Below, piece after piece: positions 13,501 to 23,314 of a stretch of 64,000 bases of DNA. Made by a program: the position numbers and the translations under genes. Origin of the DNA: Halichondria panicea (Eukaryota > Porifera > Demospongiae > Suberitida > Halichondriidae). Location: positions 3,812,978 through 3,876,977 of the forward strand of contig NC_087377.1 in the NCBI RefSeq assembly GCF_963675165.1, written 5' to 3'. Within the stretch, counting starts at the first letter, position 1, and the number at the start of each line of letters is the position of its first letter. Under the pieces are notes generated by a model that was given only the letters and a program-made list of their open reading frames with translations, was not told the DNA's origin and ran no database searches.

Positions 13501-14752
13501 TCTAATTTTTCTTGCAACTTCTGACATGTCCCTGACTACTCGAAGTTCCTCCTGAGTCAGAAAATAGAATATAATAGTGGGTATTATGTGGAAATTTTCT
13601 TAAATATTAGCGTATATAGTGGGTAACATAAAACCTCAAGCATAGGAATGAGGTGCAAGTTCAGCAGCAAGATTGTGACAGTATAAGTATCGTTTATCTC
13701 TTCAATTGTCTCCAGCCTAGATTTTCTTTGAAGATAGCTTCGAGTAAAACCGGGGCAACACGGATGGTATTTGAGGTCAATTCCGTTGCCAATCCTTTAT
13801 CTATTACGGTGGGCAGCCTTCTCCAAAAAATCATGTGGCTATATACGCCTCGAGGCATGCATAAATATAAAACGCGCTTACATTTTGCAGAGCGGTCTCT
13901 AAAACAAATCGTTATTACCGGAAATTTATACACAAACAGATTTGTTTTTGTGGTCTAGCTCATACGAAACTACACGTATTATTACAGTCCTGTATGTCGT
14001 GAATACAGCAAAAATTAAGGACCTTAAAAAATAATTATCATGTGTACCTGAGCTGCCGCAAGCTCCTTCTTGAGTTGTACCACAACAGTGTTCTGTATTT
14101 TACTGTGTTCTTGTAACTGCTGTCGCTGAGACGCCACTTGTTGGAACGTTTGTAACTGAATACTAAGGGACTGAATTTCTTTATCCTTTGTTCTGAGAGC
14201 CGCTTTCATTTCTGCAATGGATGTGGACTCCTCATCTTCATCAGCATCATCGACACTAGAAGTAGGGGGAAGGCTAACTCTGGAGCAGTTGCTACATCGT
14301 GGTGCTTTCAACTGGCAATCTTTCTCGTGGACTTTATCTGTTAGCTCACTCATTTTTCTGTCAAATCGATGTTTCATCTGATCCTTTTCTGTTCGATTTT
14401 CTTGTTTCAAATCGGCAATTTCTGTAACCTTTTCAAGGTATTTGTCTCTAATATGTTGCAGTATTTTGGCACCATCACCTTCATCACCAGCTTGAATACC
14501 GTCGGCAGAGGGTGGAGCTTGCTCATTAGTAATTTTAATGACTTCTTGGAGGTCCTTAATTGATGCAGATATTTTGTTTAGCCTCTGAGTGAGGTCCTCC
14601 ACCTGGGCTTGAAGGTTTATGGCCTCTCTTTGAAGATATTCCGCTTCTTGGCGATGAGTTAGAGCATCTTTTTCAGCTTTTCTAGTCAGCTCCTCCAGCT
14701 CAACACGAAGTTTCTCAGCATCTGTCCTGTTGTCCTTTTGATCAACTAGCTC
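7516..14752 (-). CDS. NEMO/optineurin-like coiled coil with UBAN motif and C2HC zinc finger (10 exons)
   Basis: Exons in transcript order: 14752-14048, 13551-13450, 12514-12431, 12272-12150, 11916-11734, 10113-9745, 9090-8866, 8733-8653, 8344-8264, 7908-7516. All are phase 0 with GT-AG borders, giving 781 residues up to the stop. Residues 1-600 are mostly Glu/Lys/Gln/Leu-rich coiled coil. Residues 406-416 read DFEEERAAREQ, matching the DFxxERxxRE signature of the UBAN ubiquitin-binding coil of NEMO, optineurin and ABIN proteins. The C-terminus has C756, C759, H774 and C778 (CX2C-X14-HX3C), like the zinc finger that ends NEMO and optineurin. By family it would bind linear or Lys63 polyubiquitin in NF-kB or autophagy signalling. 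No ATG fits its first exon. The upstream kinase exon A ends in phase 0 and can splice straight onto it, giving a kinase-UBAN fusion. Confidence 0.85.
8056..8248. mobile_element. MITE, CAGGGTGTCATAC termini
   Basis: The left end CAGGGTGTCATACAG mirrors the right end GTATATGACACTCTG, about 193 bp apart. It lies in an intron, 16 bp from coding exon 8264-8344. A second family member is at 14976-15153. Confidence 0.6.
9182..9450. mobile_element. pogo/Tigger-like MITE
   Basis: Ends CAGTAGAACCTCGAT and, on the other strand, TAGTAGAACCTCGATTATCC, flanked by TA on both sides (9180-9181, 9451-9452). The terminal sequence and TA target fit pogo/Tigger-type elements. The interior is non-coding. Confidence 0.7.
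9549..9695. mobile_element. MITE with CAGTGTTAGAAAT termini
   Basis: 147 bp with ends CAGTGTTAGAAATAATTTTT and CAGTGTTAGAAATTTCTCAC (minus strand). The CAGTG start is hAT-like, but no clean 8-bp target duplication was found; only ACATG is shared. Confidence 0.6.
10123..10329. mobile_element. pogo/Tigger-like MITE beside the UBAN exon
   Basis: Ends CAGTTGAGCCTCGGTTATCC in both orientations with TA duplicated outside (10121-10122, 10330-10331). It ends only a few bases before the 3' splice site of exon 10113-9745, so it now supplies that intron's branch-point region. Confidence 0.75.
10580..11275. repeat. Dispersed repeat R2, copy 1
   Basis: TTCAGTATCCAATTAGATTC, a CCCATTTACAACTGAGTA motif and a segment rich in GTGCTTGCACTTG recur in copies 2 (24776-25290) and 3 (34262-34560). 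This copy is split by an insertion that holds an internal inverted repeat around GATTCCCGACCT. It lies within an intron. Confidence 0.55.
12567..13425. repeat. Long dispersed repeat R1, copy 1 (about 860 bp)
   Basis: Closely similar, in the same orientation, to 46628-47497, from TTATGTTATAGTTATAACAC through a TGCAATATATTCCATAC palindrome and AAACAGCCCCACCCCAC blocks to GGATATAAAT. The open frames across it are fragmentary, so it is probably non-autonomous. This copy lies in an intron of the UBAN gene. Confidence 0.75.
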
Positions 14753-14975
14753 CTGTAAGAATGGTAATATACATGGTTTACATACACGTACAGTAATATC
14801 TAGAATGTTCTTTCACAGAAAAACCATTTGTAAATGCGATCTAACTTTTGTGCACTCTGGCAAGAATCATGATGCCATAAAAGTACTGGTATATAGGTGC
14901 GTGCAATGAGAAGTTATCAAAACTTGCAAAACCGCATAGCTTTGATGCTCGCTAAAAATTCTAGTACTCAATACA

Positions 14976-15153
14976 CAGGGTGTCATACGGGGGGAGAAAG
15001 GAGGGATACCCCCCCCCCCTTTCAAGTACTATAGTTGTATGACTGAGTGTCCATAGCTGAGTATTTAAATAACAGTTTACCTTTTTTTAGCAACATTTTC
15101 TGGTTACTTCTCTCATTTCCCCCCTCTACTTCAAAATCCTGTACGACACCCTG
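14976..15153. mobile_element. MITE, CAGGGTGTCATAC termini (second copy)
   Basis: CAGGGTGTCATACGG at the left mirrors CTGTACGACACCCTG at the right, about 178 bp. Same family as 8056-8248. Confidence 0.6.
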
Positions 15154-15355
15154 ATATAGTACACATGTACACCAATAAGCATACTCCTTTAACAACGAGT
15201 GGTGCATGCAAGCTGCCAGCTAGTGCTAAAGCTTCTCGCCATGTTTTGCAAAGAGACTTTACATGGTTGACAATGAACCCCCACAGTAAGGGTTTCATTT
15301 AGTGGGGGGAAGGGGGCAGGAGTGAACTTTCCCCCTCCCAAAATATTAATAATGA

Positions 15356-15445
15356 CATCATTACATTAGTATAAATACTAATGTAATGATGCACATGTGC
15401 AATATGTAGACTCGCAAGCCGTCACTGTTGTACGGCAAACAGTAG
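15356..15445. repeat. AT palindrome plus half of a hairpin element
   Basis: 15356-15391 is a near-perfect palindrome with 17-bp arms (CATCATTACATTAGTAT). From 15407 the sequence TAGACTCGCAAGCCGTCACT matches one arm of the hairpin element at 21760-21812, but the second arm is degraded. Confidence 0.6.
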
Positions 15446-16881
15446 ACTGCATGGTCAACTCCAACGTTTGCCACAATAATTATTTGTGGCCATTTAAATT
15501 ACTAGACCGCATGCGGTTACCACAATAATCATTGATAGTGACGTAGCACTAGAAAACTCATCTAAGTATCACCATAGCTAGATCGAAGAAGGAAAGGGAT
15601 TAGAAACATATCACATGATGCTCTATCAATTGTACGTGTGATGTCATAACATGATTTTAGAGGCTAGTTGCGCTTGTTGAGCTACTGGAAACTCGCCCAC
15701 TGTCTGAAGCATTGAGTTTTATGGGAAATTTGGGTATATTCAACACCCCTGGGGTTATGCTGAGCCATACCAAACTACCTATACAGACTCTTAGCTACTG
15801 AGTTATACAAGGAGTTTTCTCTTGGATTTCAGCTATATTGTAAGTTTTGTTCCTACATCATCACCCCTGGTTTGTGTAATAGGTTGTATTTAGTATGAGG
15901 AGAAAGCCTATATGGTGCATGTATAGAATGGGAATAGCTACTTTGTAGATTTTTCCTAGGTACTTTGGCAAACATAAGTAAAAACGGAACAGCATGTTTC
16001 CGTTCCTCTTACCTTATCCAGCGATGAGCAATAGGCACTATAGTTTTACAGTATCATGCGTTATTACCAGTAGAATGGGAATAGAACATTTACATTTTTT
16101 TTATGAAGGCTCAATCACTTGTTTTAGTATAATACAATTGTGGTTTATACATAATTATTGTGGCATTTGTTATACCCATATAAGTACTGTATTACAGTGA
16201 AGAGAGTATACTCTTGATACAGTCCATTGCTAGTAAATACTATCAGCAGTTCAAACACAGGACATGGGGAACCTAAAGAGGGAGTATGAAATGCTATAGA
16301 CAAAGATAGAAGTAGTGTCCTTTCAAGTCAAGACCAATGAGAAACAAATGTTCTGTAGAGGAGTAGATCTATAGATAGGAATTTACCAGCATGCACGTGC
16401 TAAGTAAGCATTGTTCAATGTCACAATGACGGATTGTTGTATAATTATAGTGATCATGATTGGTGTCTTCTTTTATGGTGTGTTTATTGTTTATCATAGC
16501 TCTAGAAGACTCCCAGAAGCTTTCAGGGAGTCTGGACCATCTTTCTGGCAGTCAACTTTTTCTAATACAAACTTGATAGAACTATCCGTTGCCGCTTCTT
16601 GTATAGATTGTGTTATTACCTTTGTTTGTTCTTAGAAGTTTTCATGTGAACCAGGTTAAATTATGGTGTTATTAGGTTATGGCATTTCCTATCACATGCC
16701 GCAGTTATACAATAGGATTTCTACTGCGTTTCCAATCCTTTTATCTATGGTATCACGTGTAGTAGACTGACGTCACAAAACCACAGCCACTTAGAATCTT
16801 ATCTGATATGCTGACTATGCAACACAAGATCCTACATGAATAGCTCATAATGTGTCACGCGTACCCAACATACGAACTTAC
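15446..16881. other. Putative long intron, no coding exon seen
   Basis: Lies between kinase exon A and the first coiled-coil exon. AT-rich, with short open frames of no recognisable family. The stretch 16715-16760 resembles the end of the 7-bp-TSD MITE family (TTTCCAATCCTTTTATCTAT). Confidence 0.45.
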
Positions 16882-17790
16882 CTCTTCGAGGATGGATGCA
16901 ACATCCCCTGGGGACTTTGGGTGCTTTGTACTGAGCTGATTGAGAGTCTTGTTCAGGTCAGCTGTTGAGGGTCGAAGCTTCGGCTCATCTTGCAGACAGT
17001 TGATAGCAAGTTCGTAGAGAGGGTGACTTTTCTTCATTTGTTCTTCAAGGACATACTTTCTCTCAGCAATCTCCATTTTACCAGGCTCCACTTTGCGAAA
17101 ATTGGTGACTCGAAAAATTTTTGGCCAACTTTGAATCGAGGTGTGGAGTACAAGATGTCCAAATGAGAAAATGTCCATACTTGTATTATACTGAGGATCC
17201 TTGATTTTGGTTTCTGGAGCCATGTAGGATAAATTTCCAGGGGCCATTGTTTGCTTGATAATATGCGGGTCAGTGAGAAACTTCGATACTCCCAAATCAG
17301 CAATTTTGGCTCGACAATCTTCAGTCAGGAGAATATTCGGTGCTGTCAGATCACGATGTATGAGAGGTGGAGTTTGATTGTGGAGGTACAGTAGACCGTA
17401 AGAAATGTCAAGCAAAGTAGATACCTTGATTGATATCGGGATGTTTTTACGTTTTTCAACGAATGTAGCAAGATCACTCTTCAATCGCTCCATAACAAGC
17501 ATCAGATCGCTCTTGGATTTTCCATAACACACCCCCACAAAATGTACGATATTGGGGTGGGACAACTTGCTCAAAAGGACACACTCATTGTAAAATTTCC
17601 CCTGTATACATTTTCGATCATCAGCAGATACTTCTTTGTTGGTCAGGATTCGGTGTAGCTTCTTAGCCATGCAAGGCAAGCCAGCAACACTCACTTTGAA
17701 GACAAATCCATAAGCTCCAGAGTCAAGATCATCCACATCTTTATCTCCTTCTTCAAGACCTTGAACATCTTGCAGCAAGTGCGCTTTTAG
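16882..17790 (-). CDS. TKL-type protein kinase exon A
   Basis: 909 nt, 303 codons. The donor GAG|GTAAGT is strong. The acceptor at CTCAAG is weak, so the 5' boundary is uncertain. Numbering from that boundary: glycine loop SGAYGFVF (24-31), ATP lysine K43 in CMAKK, then HPNIVHFVGV, HRDLTAPNILL, ADLG in place of DFG, YMAPE and a complete C-lobe. DLG is common in TKL kinases, so activity is plausible. It is nearly identical to copy C but lacks the roughly 25 bp that hold copy C's ATG. An in-frame stop lies at about 17886-17888, and no ATG is available between. A must therefore be an internal exon or a promoterless copy. Its phase-0 donor matches the phase-0 acceptor at 14752, giving kinase plus UBAN coil plus zinc finger. 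Confidence 0.8.
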
Positions 17791-17957
17791 CTTGAGATAA
17801 TTACAAGCCCCTCCCCTTTTTTGAGGAAGTGGATTTTGCTTAGCCTCGATCCCAAGTCCTTTGGAGCGGCCTGAGATCGAAGCTTCCTATTAGCTAGCAC
17901 AAGGTGCCACAACAAAGTGAGCCACCCCACAAATCAGCTTGAGGGCTTTTCAGATGG

Positions 17958-18310
17958 TATACAGATCTACAATAATTTTATTCTAGGTCTTGAATTATTA
18001 TCTTGCAGCAAGTACGCTTTCAGCTCGTCCAACTTTTCAGCCGTGTTTGCAAAAAAGCTAAGATGACAACAACCTCCCCTCTCAACAACCTTTATTTTAC
18101 TATAATAAAACCAAGACCTCCCAAAATGATTACAGTACACAAAATCAAAGGCACACATGTATAATATGTAAACACGAACAGTGTTCGATCTGCAAAAAGG
18201 TAGAGGTTATATCTACTACATGTATACAGATCTATAATTACATGATCATTATAATACTTTGTCATGGATTGGAAGTGGAATGGGTGGAGCCGTGGGTTTC
18301 TGGAGAATAA
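17958..18310. repeat. Left arm of an inverted duplication
   Basis: Matches, in reverse, 21839-21996 joined to 23315-23605. Examples are GGATTGGAAGTGGAATGGGT at 18266 against its reverse complement near 21884-21903, and GCCTTTGATTTTGTG against 23359-23373. The two arms bracket kinase exons B and C. Confidence 0.8.
18000..18044 (-). pseudogene. Fragment of kinase N-terminus (ATG changed to ACG)
   Basis: Fifteen codons, TAEKLDELKAYLLQD, correspond to the first residues MAEKLDELKAHLLQD of kinase C. The start codon is ACG, and homology stops where the kinase sequence should continue. Confidence 0.75.
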
Positions 18311-18370
18311 GAATTAAAAAATTGTATAATTATGTCGTGCAAATGTATAATGTATATATAATTATATATA

Positions 18371-18765
18371 TACCGTATATGCTTGATCAGGCCGCGGCTA
18401 CTAAATGTTTCATTTTGCTGGAAGAGGAGGCTACAATTCAAGAGGGGCCACTGTTCAAGAGCGGCGTTTATTAGCTCCAGATAATTTAGTTTGTCATCAA
18501 AAGTTGTTTTCACCTGCATAAACTTGAACTCTGCCATGAGAAAGTCTTTGTGAAGCACTAACAAGCTGCTACTCATAGCTACGTACATGTAGCTAGCTGC
18601 TAGTAATAATTTTTTTGGCTGCCACGTGTAGAAATGCTAGAGTCAAAGTTCACTGAGGCTACTATTTGAGAGCGGCTACTAAATGTTTCATTTTGCTAGC
18701 AAGGGAGGCTACTATTTGAGTGCGGCCTTTATACAAGAGCGGCCTCTGATCGAGCATATACGGTA
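18371..18765. mobile_element. MITE with TACCGTATATGCT termini
   Basis: About 395 bp. Left end TACCGTATATGCTTGATCAG mirrors the right end (TACCGTATATGCTCGATCAG on the minus strand). The interior carries repeated GAGCGGC(C/T)..CTACT motifs. It lies between kinase exons A and B. Confidence 0.75.
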
Positions 18766-18864
18766 TACATAGCTATATACGAACTCTTCACAATAAACAC
18801 AAAATTCTGTCGAAGTCTGATATGCTATAGTAGATCAATTTTAAAATTGTAACTACAAACTCAC

Positions 18865-19773
18865 TGAGTTCCTTTGCATTTCAATAGTATCCACGAATGG
18901 CTTCGGGAACTGCTTTGCAAACTGAATCAGAGTTGAGTTGAGCTCTTGAGATAATGGTCGTCTTTGAGGCTCGTCTTGAAGACAACGGCAGATTAGTTGT
19001 CTCATTAGATCTTCTGGAGATAGTTTGCCAATCCATTTCATTCGCTTTTGTATCTGAACTTCCTTCCGTTGAATACCAGTGGCTGTCACTAGATTCTCAT
19101 AGTGCATAAATTGTGGATACTCTTGTAGAAGAACATAAAGAATTAGTACACCAAAAGAGAAGACGTCCAAAGCATAGCCATATTTCGGATTCTCAGTCAG
19201 TGCCTCAGGGGGCATATATCCGAGTGCGCCGGGACCCCTTATCTGTTTAGAGGTAGGGTGGGCATCAATGATTTGTGAAACAGCAAGGTCAGCAATTTTA
19301 GCATGGAAGCTAGTAGTGAGGAGAGTGGTGTGAGCTGCCAGATCACAGTGAACAATACCCCGAGAATGAAGGTGTAGCATGCCTTGGGAGATGTCCAGAA
19401 GAATCGATACTTTTAACCACATTTCAATATTTTTATATTGCTCCAGGCAGATCTCGAGATTCATGTACAGACGCTCTATAACTAGTGTGAGCTCTCTCCC
19501 GTAATCTCTCTGTGGCCCATAGTGCACACCCATAAACTGGACAATGTTGGGGTGACGCATTCGACTCAGTAACACACACTCAGAATAGAACTTCTGGTAG
19601 AAAGCTCGTCTGTCTTCTTTATTCTCTATCAAGTTGACATGAGATTGCTTAGCAATGCAATTCATCCCATTCAAATGGATGTGGTAGAGAGATCCGTACG
19701 ACCCAGCGCCATGTTGCTCACCGAGCTCAGGGAGATGTGGTAGGATGTAGGGAGTCAGCTCATCAGAGCTTGT
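18865..19773 (-). CDS. Predicted TKL pseudokinase exon B
   Basis: 909 nt, phase 0 at both ends (acceptor TTTCACATACAG, donor TCA|GTGAGT), 303 codons with no ATG at its start. The glycine loop GAGSYGSLY and ATP lysine (CIAKQ) are intact. The catalytic loop reads HCDLAAHTTLL, so the HRD arginine is Cys and the metal-binding Asn is Thr. The DFG motif reads DLA, losing its glycine, and APE is PPE. The fold looks complete: HPNIVQFMGV, DVFSFGVLILYVL and a C-lobe ending with RRPLSQELN. It differs strongly from A and C and so is an older relative. Loss of the Asn and the DFG glycine points to a catalytically dead, possibly scaffolding, domain. Phase symmetry lets it sit as a cassette between C and A in one transcript, or splice directly to the UBAN coil. 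Confidence 0.8.
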
Positions 19774-20341
19774 CTGTATGTGAAATAAGGAAACTGCACA
19801 GTCAGTATAATATATTTGAAAAGACTATAGGCATGTATAATAATTATATGTATACGTATGTATATATGATGTCCAACCAGATTGGTGTATGTGTCAGGAT
19901 AAAGGTCAAATTGACATAATCTCGGTCCCGTACGTGTTCATGAATACATGCAGTTAATTAGCTAAAACTATGTTGATTAGTGTAACTGTATGTATTTTAC
20001 AAAATAATTGCAATGGGAAAGTTGCTATAATTGGTGGGGGGAAACACCAAAAAGCGCAGAAACAAGAAATCCGGCGAGAGCATAACTCCAATTTCTAGAA
20101 TCTTTTCCTCCTTGTACAAGGATCATCATGAAATTTTGCAACCATGCACTTTCCAAACAACTATACAATTAACTTGGACCATGGGCATTTTTCTCAGATT
20201 TGCGATTGGTTTCACGAGGCACATGACCTCTCAAACCCAGGCAAATGCTGTTACTATCAGTTCAACACTCTAATATCTACTCAACCTATACCATAAAAGG
20301 TGCATGTGAGTGTCACGCGTATACCCAACATATGAACTTAC

Positions 20342-21615
20342 CTCTTCGAGGATGGATGCAACATCCCCTGGGGACTTTGGGTGCTTCGTACTGAGCTGAT
20401 TGAGAGTCTTGTTCAGGTAAGCTGTTGAGGGTCGAAGCTTCGGCTCATCTTGCAGACAGTTGATCGCAAGTTGGTAGAGAGGGTGACTCTTAGTCATTTG
20501 TTCTTCAAGGACATCTTTTCTCTCAGCAATCTCCATTTTACCAGGCTCCACTTTACGAAAATTGGTGACTCGAAACGTTTCTGGCCAACTTTGAATCGAG
20601 GTGTGGAGTACAAGATGACCAAATGAGAAAATGTCCATACTTGTATTATACTGAGGATTCTTGATTTTGGTTTCCGGAGCCATGTAGGATAAATTTCCAG
20701 GGGCCATTGTTTGCTTGATAATATGAGGGTCAGTGAGAAACTTCGATACTCCCAAATCAGCAATTTTGGCTCGACAATCTTCAGTCAGGAGAATATTCGG
20801 TGCTGTCAGATCACGATGTATAAGAGGTGGAGTTTGATTGTGGAGGTACAGTAGACCGTAAGAAATGTCGAGCAAAATGGATACCTTGATTGATATCGGG
20901 ATGTTTTTACGTTTCTCAACGAACGTAGCAAGATCACTTTTCAATCGCTCCATAACAAGCATCAGATCACTCTTGGATTTTCCATAACACACACCCACAA
21001 AATGTACGATATTGGTTTCCGGAGCCATGTAGGATAAATTTCCAGGGGCCATTGTTTGCTTGATAATATGAGGGTCAGTGAGAAACTTCGATACTCCCAA
21101 ATCAGCAATTTTGGCTCGACAATCTTCAGTCAGGAGAATATTCGGTGCTGTCAGATCACGATGTATAAGAGGTGGAGTTTGATTGTGGAGGTACAGTAGA
21201 CCGTAAGAAATGTCGAGCAAAATGGATACCTTGATTGATATCGGGATGTTTTTACGTTTCTCAACGAACTAGCAAGATCACTTTTCAATCGCTCCATAAC
21301 AAGCATCAGATCACTCTTGGATTTTCCATAACACACACCCACAAAATGTACGATATTGGGGTGGGACAACTTGCTCAAAAGGACACACTCATCGTAAAAT
21401 TTCCCCTGTATACATTTTCGATCATCAGCAGATACTTCTTTGTTGGTCAGGATTCGGTGTAGCTTCTTAGCCATGCAAGGCAAGCCAGCAACGCTTACTT
21501 TGAAGACAAATCCATATGCTCCAGAGTCAAGATCATCCACATCTTTATCTCCTTCTTCAAGACCTTGAACATCTTGCAGCAAGTGCGCTTTTAGCTCGTC
21601 CAACTTTTCAGCCAT
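20342..21615 (-). CDS. TKL-type kinase exon C with start codon; broken by tandem duplication and frameshift
   Basis: The ATG at 21615 begins MAEKLDELKAHLLQDVQG, preceded by a possible acceptor (TTGTTTGCAG). The glycine loop, CMAKK lysine, HRDLTAPN, ADLG and C-lobe follow as in A, and the phase-0 donor GAG|GTAAGT is at 20342. Two lesions interrupt it. A 345-bp segment, from NIVHFVGV through YMAPE, is repeated in tandem (20671-21015 and 21016-21359). The upstream copy also lacks one base near 21269-21270, which shifts the frame after KSDLA. Without the extra unit the kinase would match A almost exactly. Either this is a recent pseudogenising event, a haplotype or assembly error, or a true exon needing reassembly. 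Being the only copy with an ATG, it is the best candidate first exon for a C-B-A-UBAN gene. Confidence 0.75.
20671..21359. repeat. 345-bp near-perfect tandem duplication
   Basis: Units 20671-21015 and 21016-21359 are essentially identical apart from one deleted base in the second. The unit length is divisible by three. It lies inside kinase exon C and is absent from kinase A. Confidence 0.9.
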
Positions 21616-21759
21616 GTTTCTGCAAACAATTACAAGCCCCTCCCCTTTTTGGATTATGCTTTGCCTCGATTCCAAGTCCTTTGGAGCGGCCTGGGATCGA
21701 AGCTTCCTATTAGAAGGCCAAGGAGCCACAAAAAGTGAGCCACCCCAGGCCCACAAATC

Positions 21760-21812
21760 TAGACTCGCAAGCCGTCACTGTTGCAGGCGAACAGTGACGG
21801 CTTGCGAGTCTA
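21760..21812. mobile_element. 53-bp hairpin element with 8-bp target duplication
   Basis: Perfect 23-bp arms (TAGACTCGCAAGCCGTCACT plus GTT) around a 7-nt loop, flanked by CACAAATC on both sides (21752-21759, 21813-21820). The equivalent site upstream of kinase A has a single CACAAATC, so this is a demonstrated insertion. Confidence 0.85.
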
Positions 21813-21838
21813 CACAAATCAGCTTGAGGGCTTTTCAG

Positions 21839-21996
21839 CAAGTTGTCCCACATACGTTATTCTCCAGAAACCCACGGCTCCACCCATTCCACTTCCAATC
21901 CACGACAAGGTATAATAATATTATAATGATCATGCAATTATAGATCTGCATGTATACTTGTAGTAGATATAACCTTTACCTTTTTGCAGATTGAAC
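21839..21996. repeat. Right arm of inverted duplication, first part
   Basis: Reverse match to about 18183-18310. The arm is interrupted by the element at 21997-23314 and resumes at 23315. Confidence 0.8.
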
Positions 21997-22978
21997 CATA
22001 GATTAAGGAGGGAGAGGGATTGGAAAAACGCAATAGAACCGGATGAAACCATCCGTGTTACGGTTGACGTCATGTATATGATCAGGCCTCGAAACCAGGC
22101 CACCAGGCTTGAATCGAGGCTATACCAAAGGTGGCTGGCTATGAGTAGCAAAAAGACAGAAGACAGGGCTGATGAGCAGCAAATGTGATCGTTCCTGCAT
22201 ACATGCTGTAGGGGAGAGCTTGTAGCATCAGCCAGATTGAGCAAAACTCTCCCCTGGATCTCACCTAAGACACTATAGGCTCTATAAAGACAAAATTGTA
22301 TATTATTATGCCTGTTGGCCATTTGGAAATATCAACTGTCTATTGGCCATTATTATTGTGATATTTATGACATTTTTGTGAAATATAAACTGAAATGAAG
22401 CTTGTATGGAAAAGTTACAAAAACAAAAAAAAATACGAAAAAACTTTCTTGTTCTTTTATGACTTTTTAACTTATATATAAGGATCCCATAATCTTTCTG
22501 AAGTTATTTCTTTCTTGTATTTGCCTGATGATGTTGGAATTTGGGTCTTCAAGGCATATCTGCATACACAAACGGTCGACATGTTCAACGTTTACCTACT
22601 AAATTGAGCAAGGTGTAACTTCTCACAAGAATGCATTCAGGTCATAGAAATAAGCCATTACGATGAACCTATTCCTATGCTTGGCCTATAACTAAAAATT
22701 GTGAAATTATAACCTCTTCACCTCTGCATAGAGGTACAAATAAACACATAAATTAATTAGCGTAGTTGATAGATCTACTTGAAATCAGCAACACATGTTT
22801 TTAAATCAACACCATTGTGGCTCATTACAATCACTAATGGAAACACTATATACTTTTTCTAGGTTAAAGATTATTTAAACTCTGGTTCTAGGGAGAAAAA
22901 GCATATAAAAACTCACAAAAGTGTTGTAGGGTCGTCTTGAAGCTCAAACTTGGACAAATTCACAACTAATGTGACCAA

Positions 22979-23015
<37 letters not shown>

Positions 23016-23314
23016 TTTCAGTAGTGCTGAACAAAAATGAATAAAGAACTGAGTATACTAGTAAGGAATAGAGCACACTGCCAGTCTTTGACTTCTTAAA
23101 AGTCTAGCTAAATGATGAACACTAGAGATTTATAGGCTGGGTACTTAGAAGCTGGAGAAGAGGAGTTTTAGCATGGTTTTAGTTGCTGCTGGAGGTTAAC
23201 GCCCACTGCCTATTGCACTCTGAACCGTAACACGGATGGTTTCAAGAGGCAACGTTGGAGTCATTGTCGCACGTGATCCCGTTTCCAATCTATTAACTAT
23301 GTACTCAATCTATG
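21997..23314. mobile_element. 1318-bp MITE-like element with ATTGAAC target duplication
   Basis: Ends CATAGATTAAGG and CTCAATCTATG, flanked by ATTGAAC at 21990-21996 and 23315-23321. Removing it rejoins the right arm to match the uninterrupted left arm. Same family as 29764-30295, 32356-33043 and 35938-36460. It contains a (TTA)n microsatellite at about 22979-23011 and no recognisable transposase. Confidence 0.8.

Noticed and set aside
13653-13958. 101-codon plus-strand frame inside the UBAN gene
   Set aside because: It overlaps MITE-like sequence (GTTGCCAATCCTTTATCTAT) within an intron and lacks homology or splice support.
17034-17303. Alternate-frame open frames inside kinases A and C (also 20494-20763)
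   Set aside because: They are out-of-frame shadows, kept in both copies only because the copies are near-identical.
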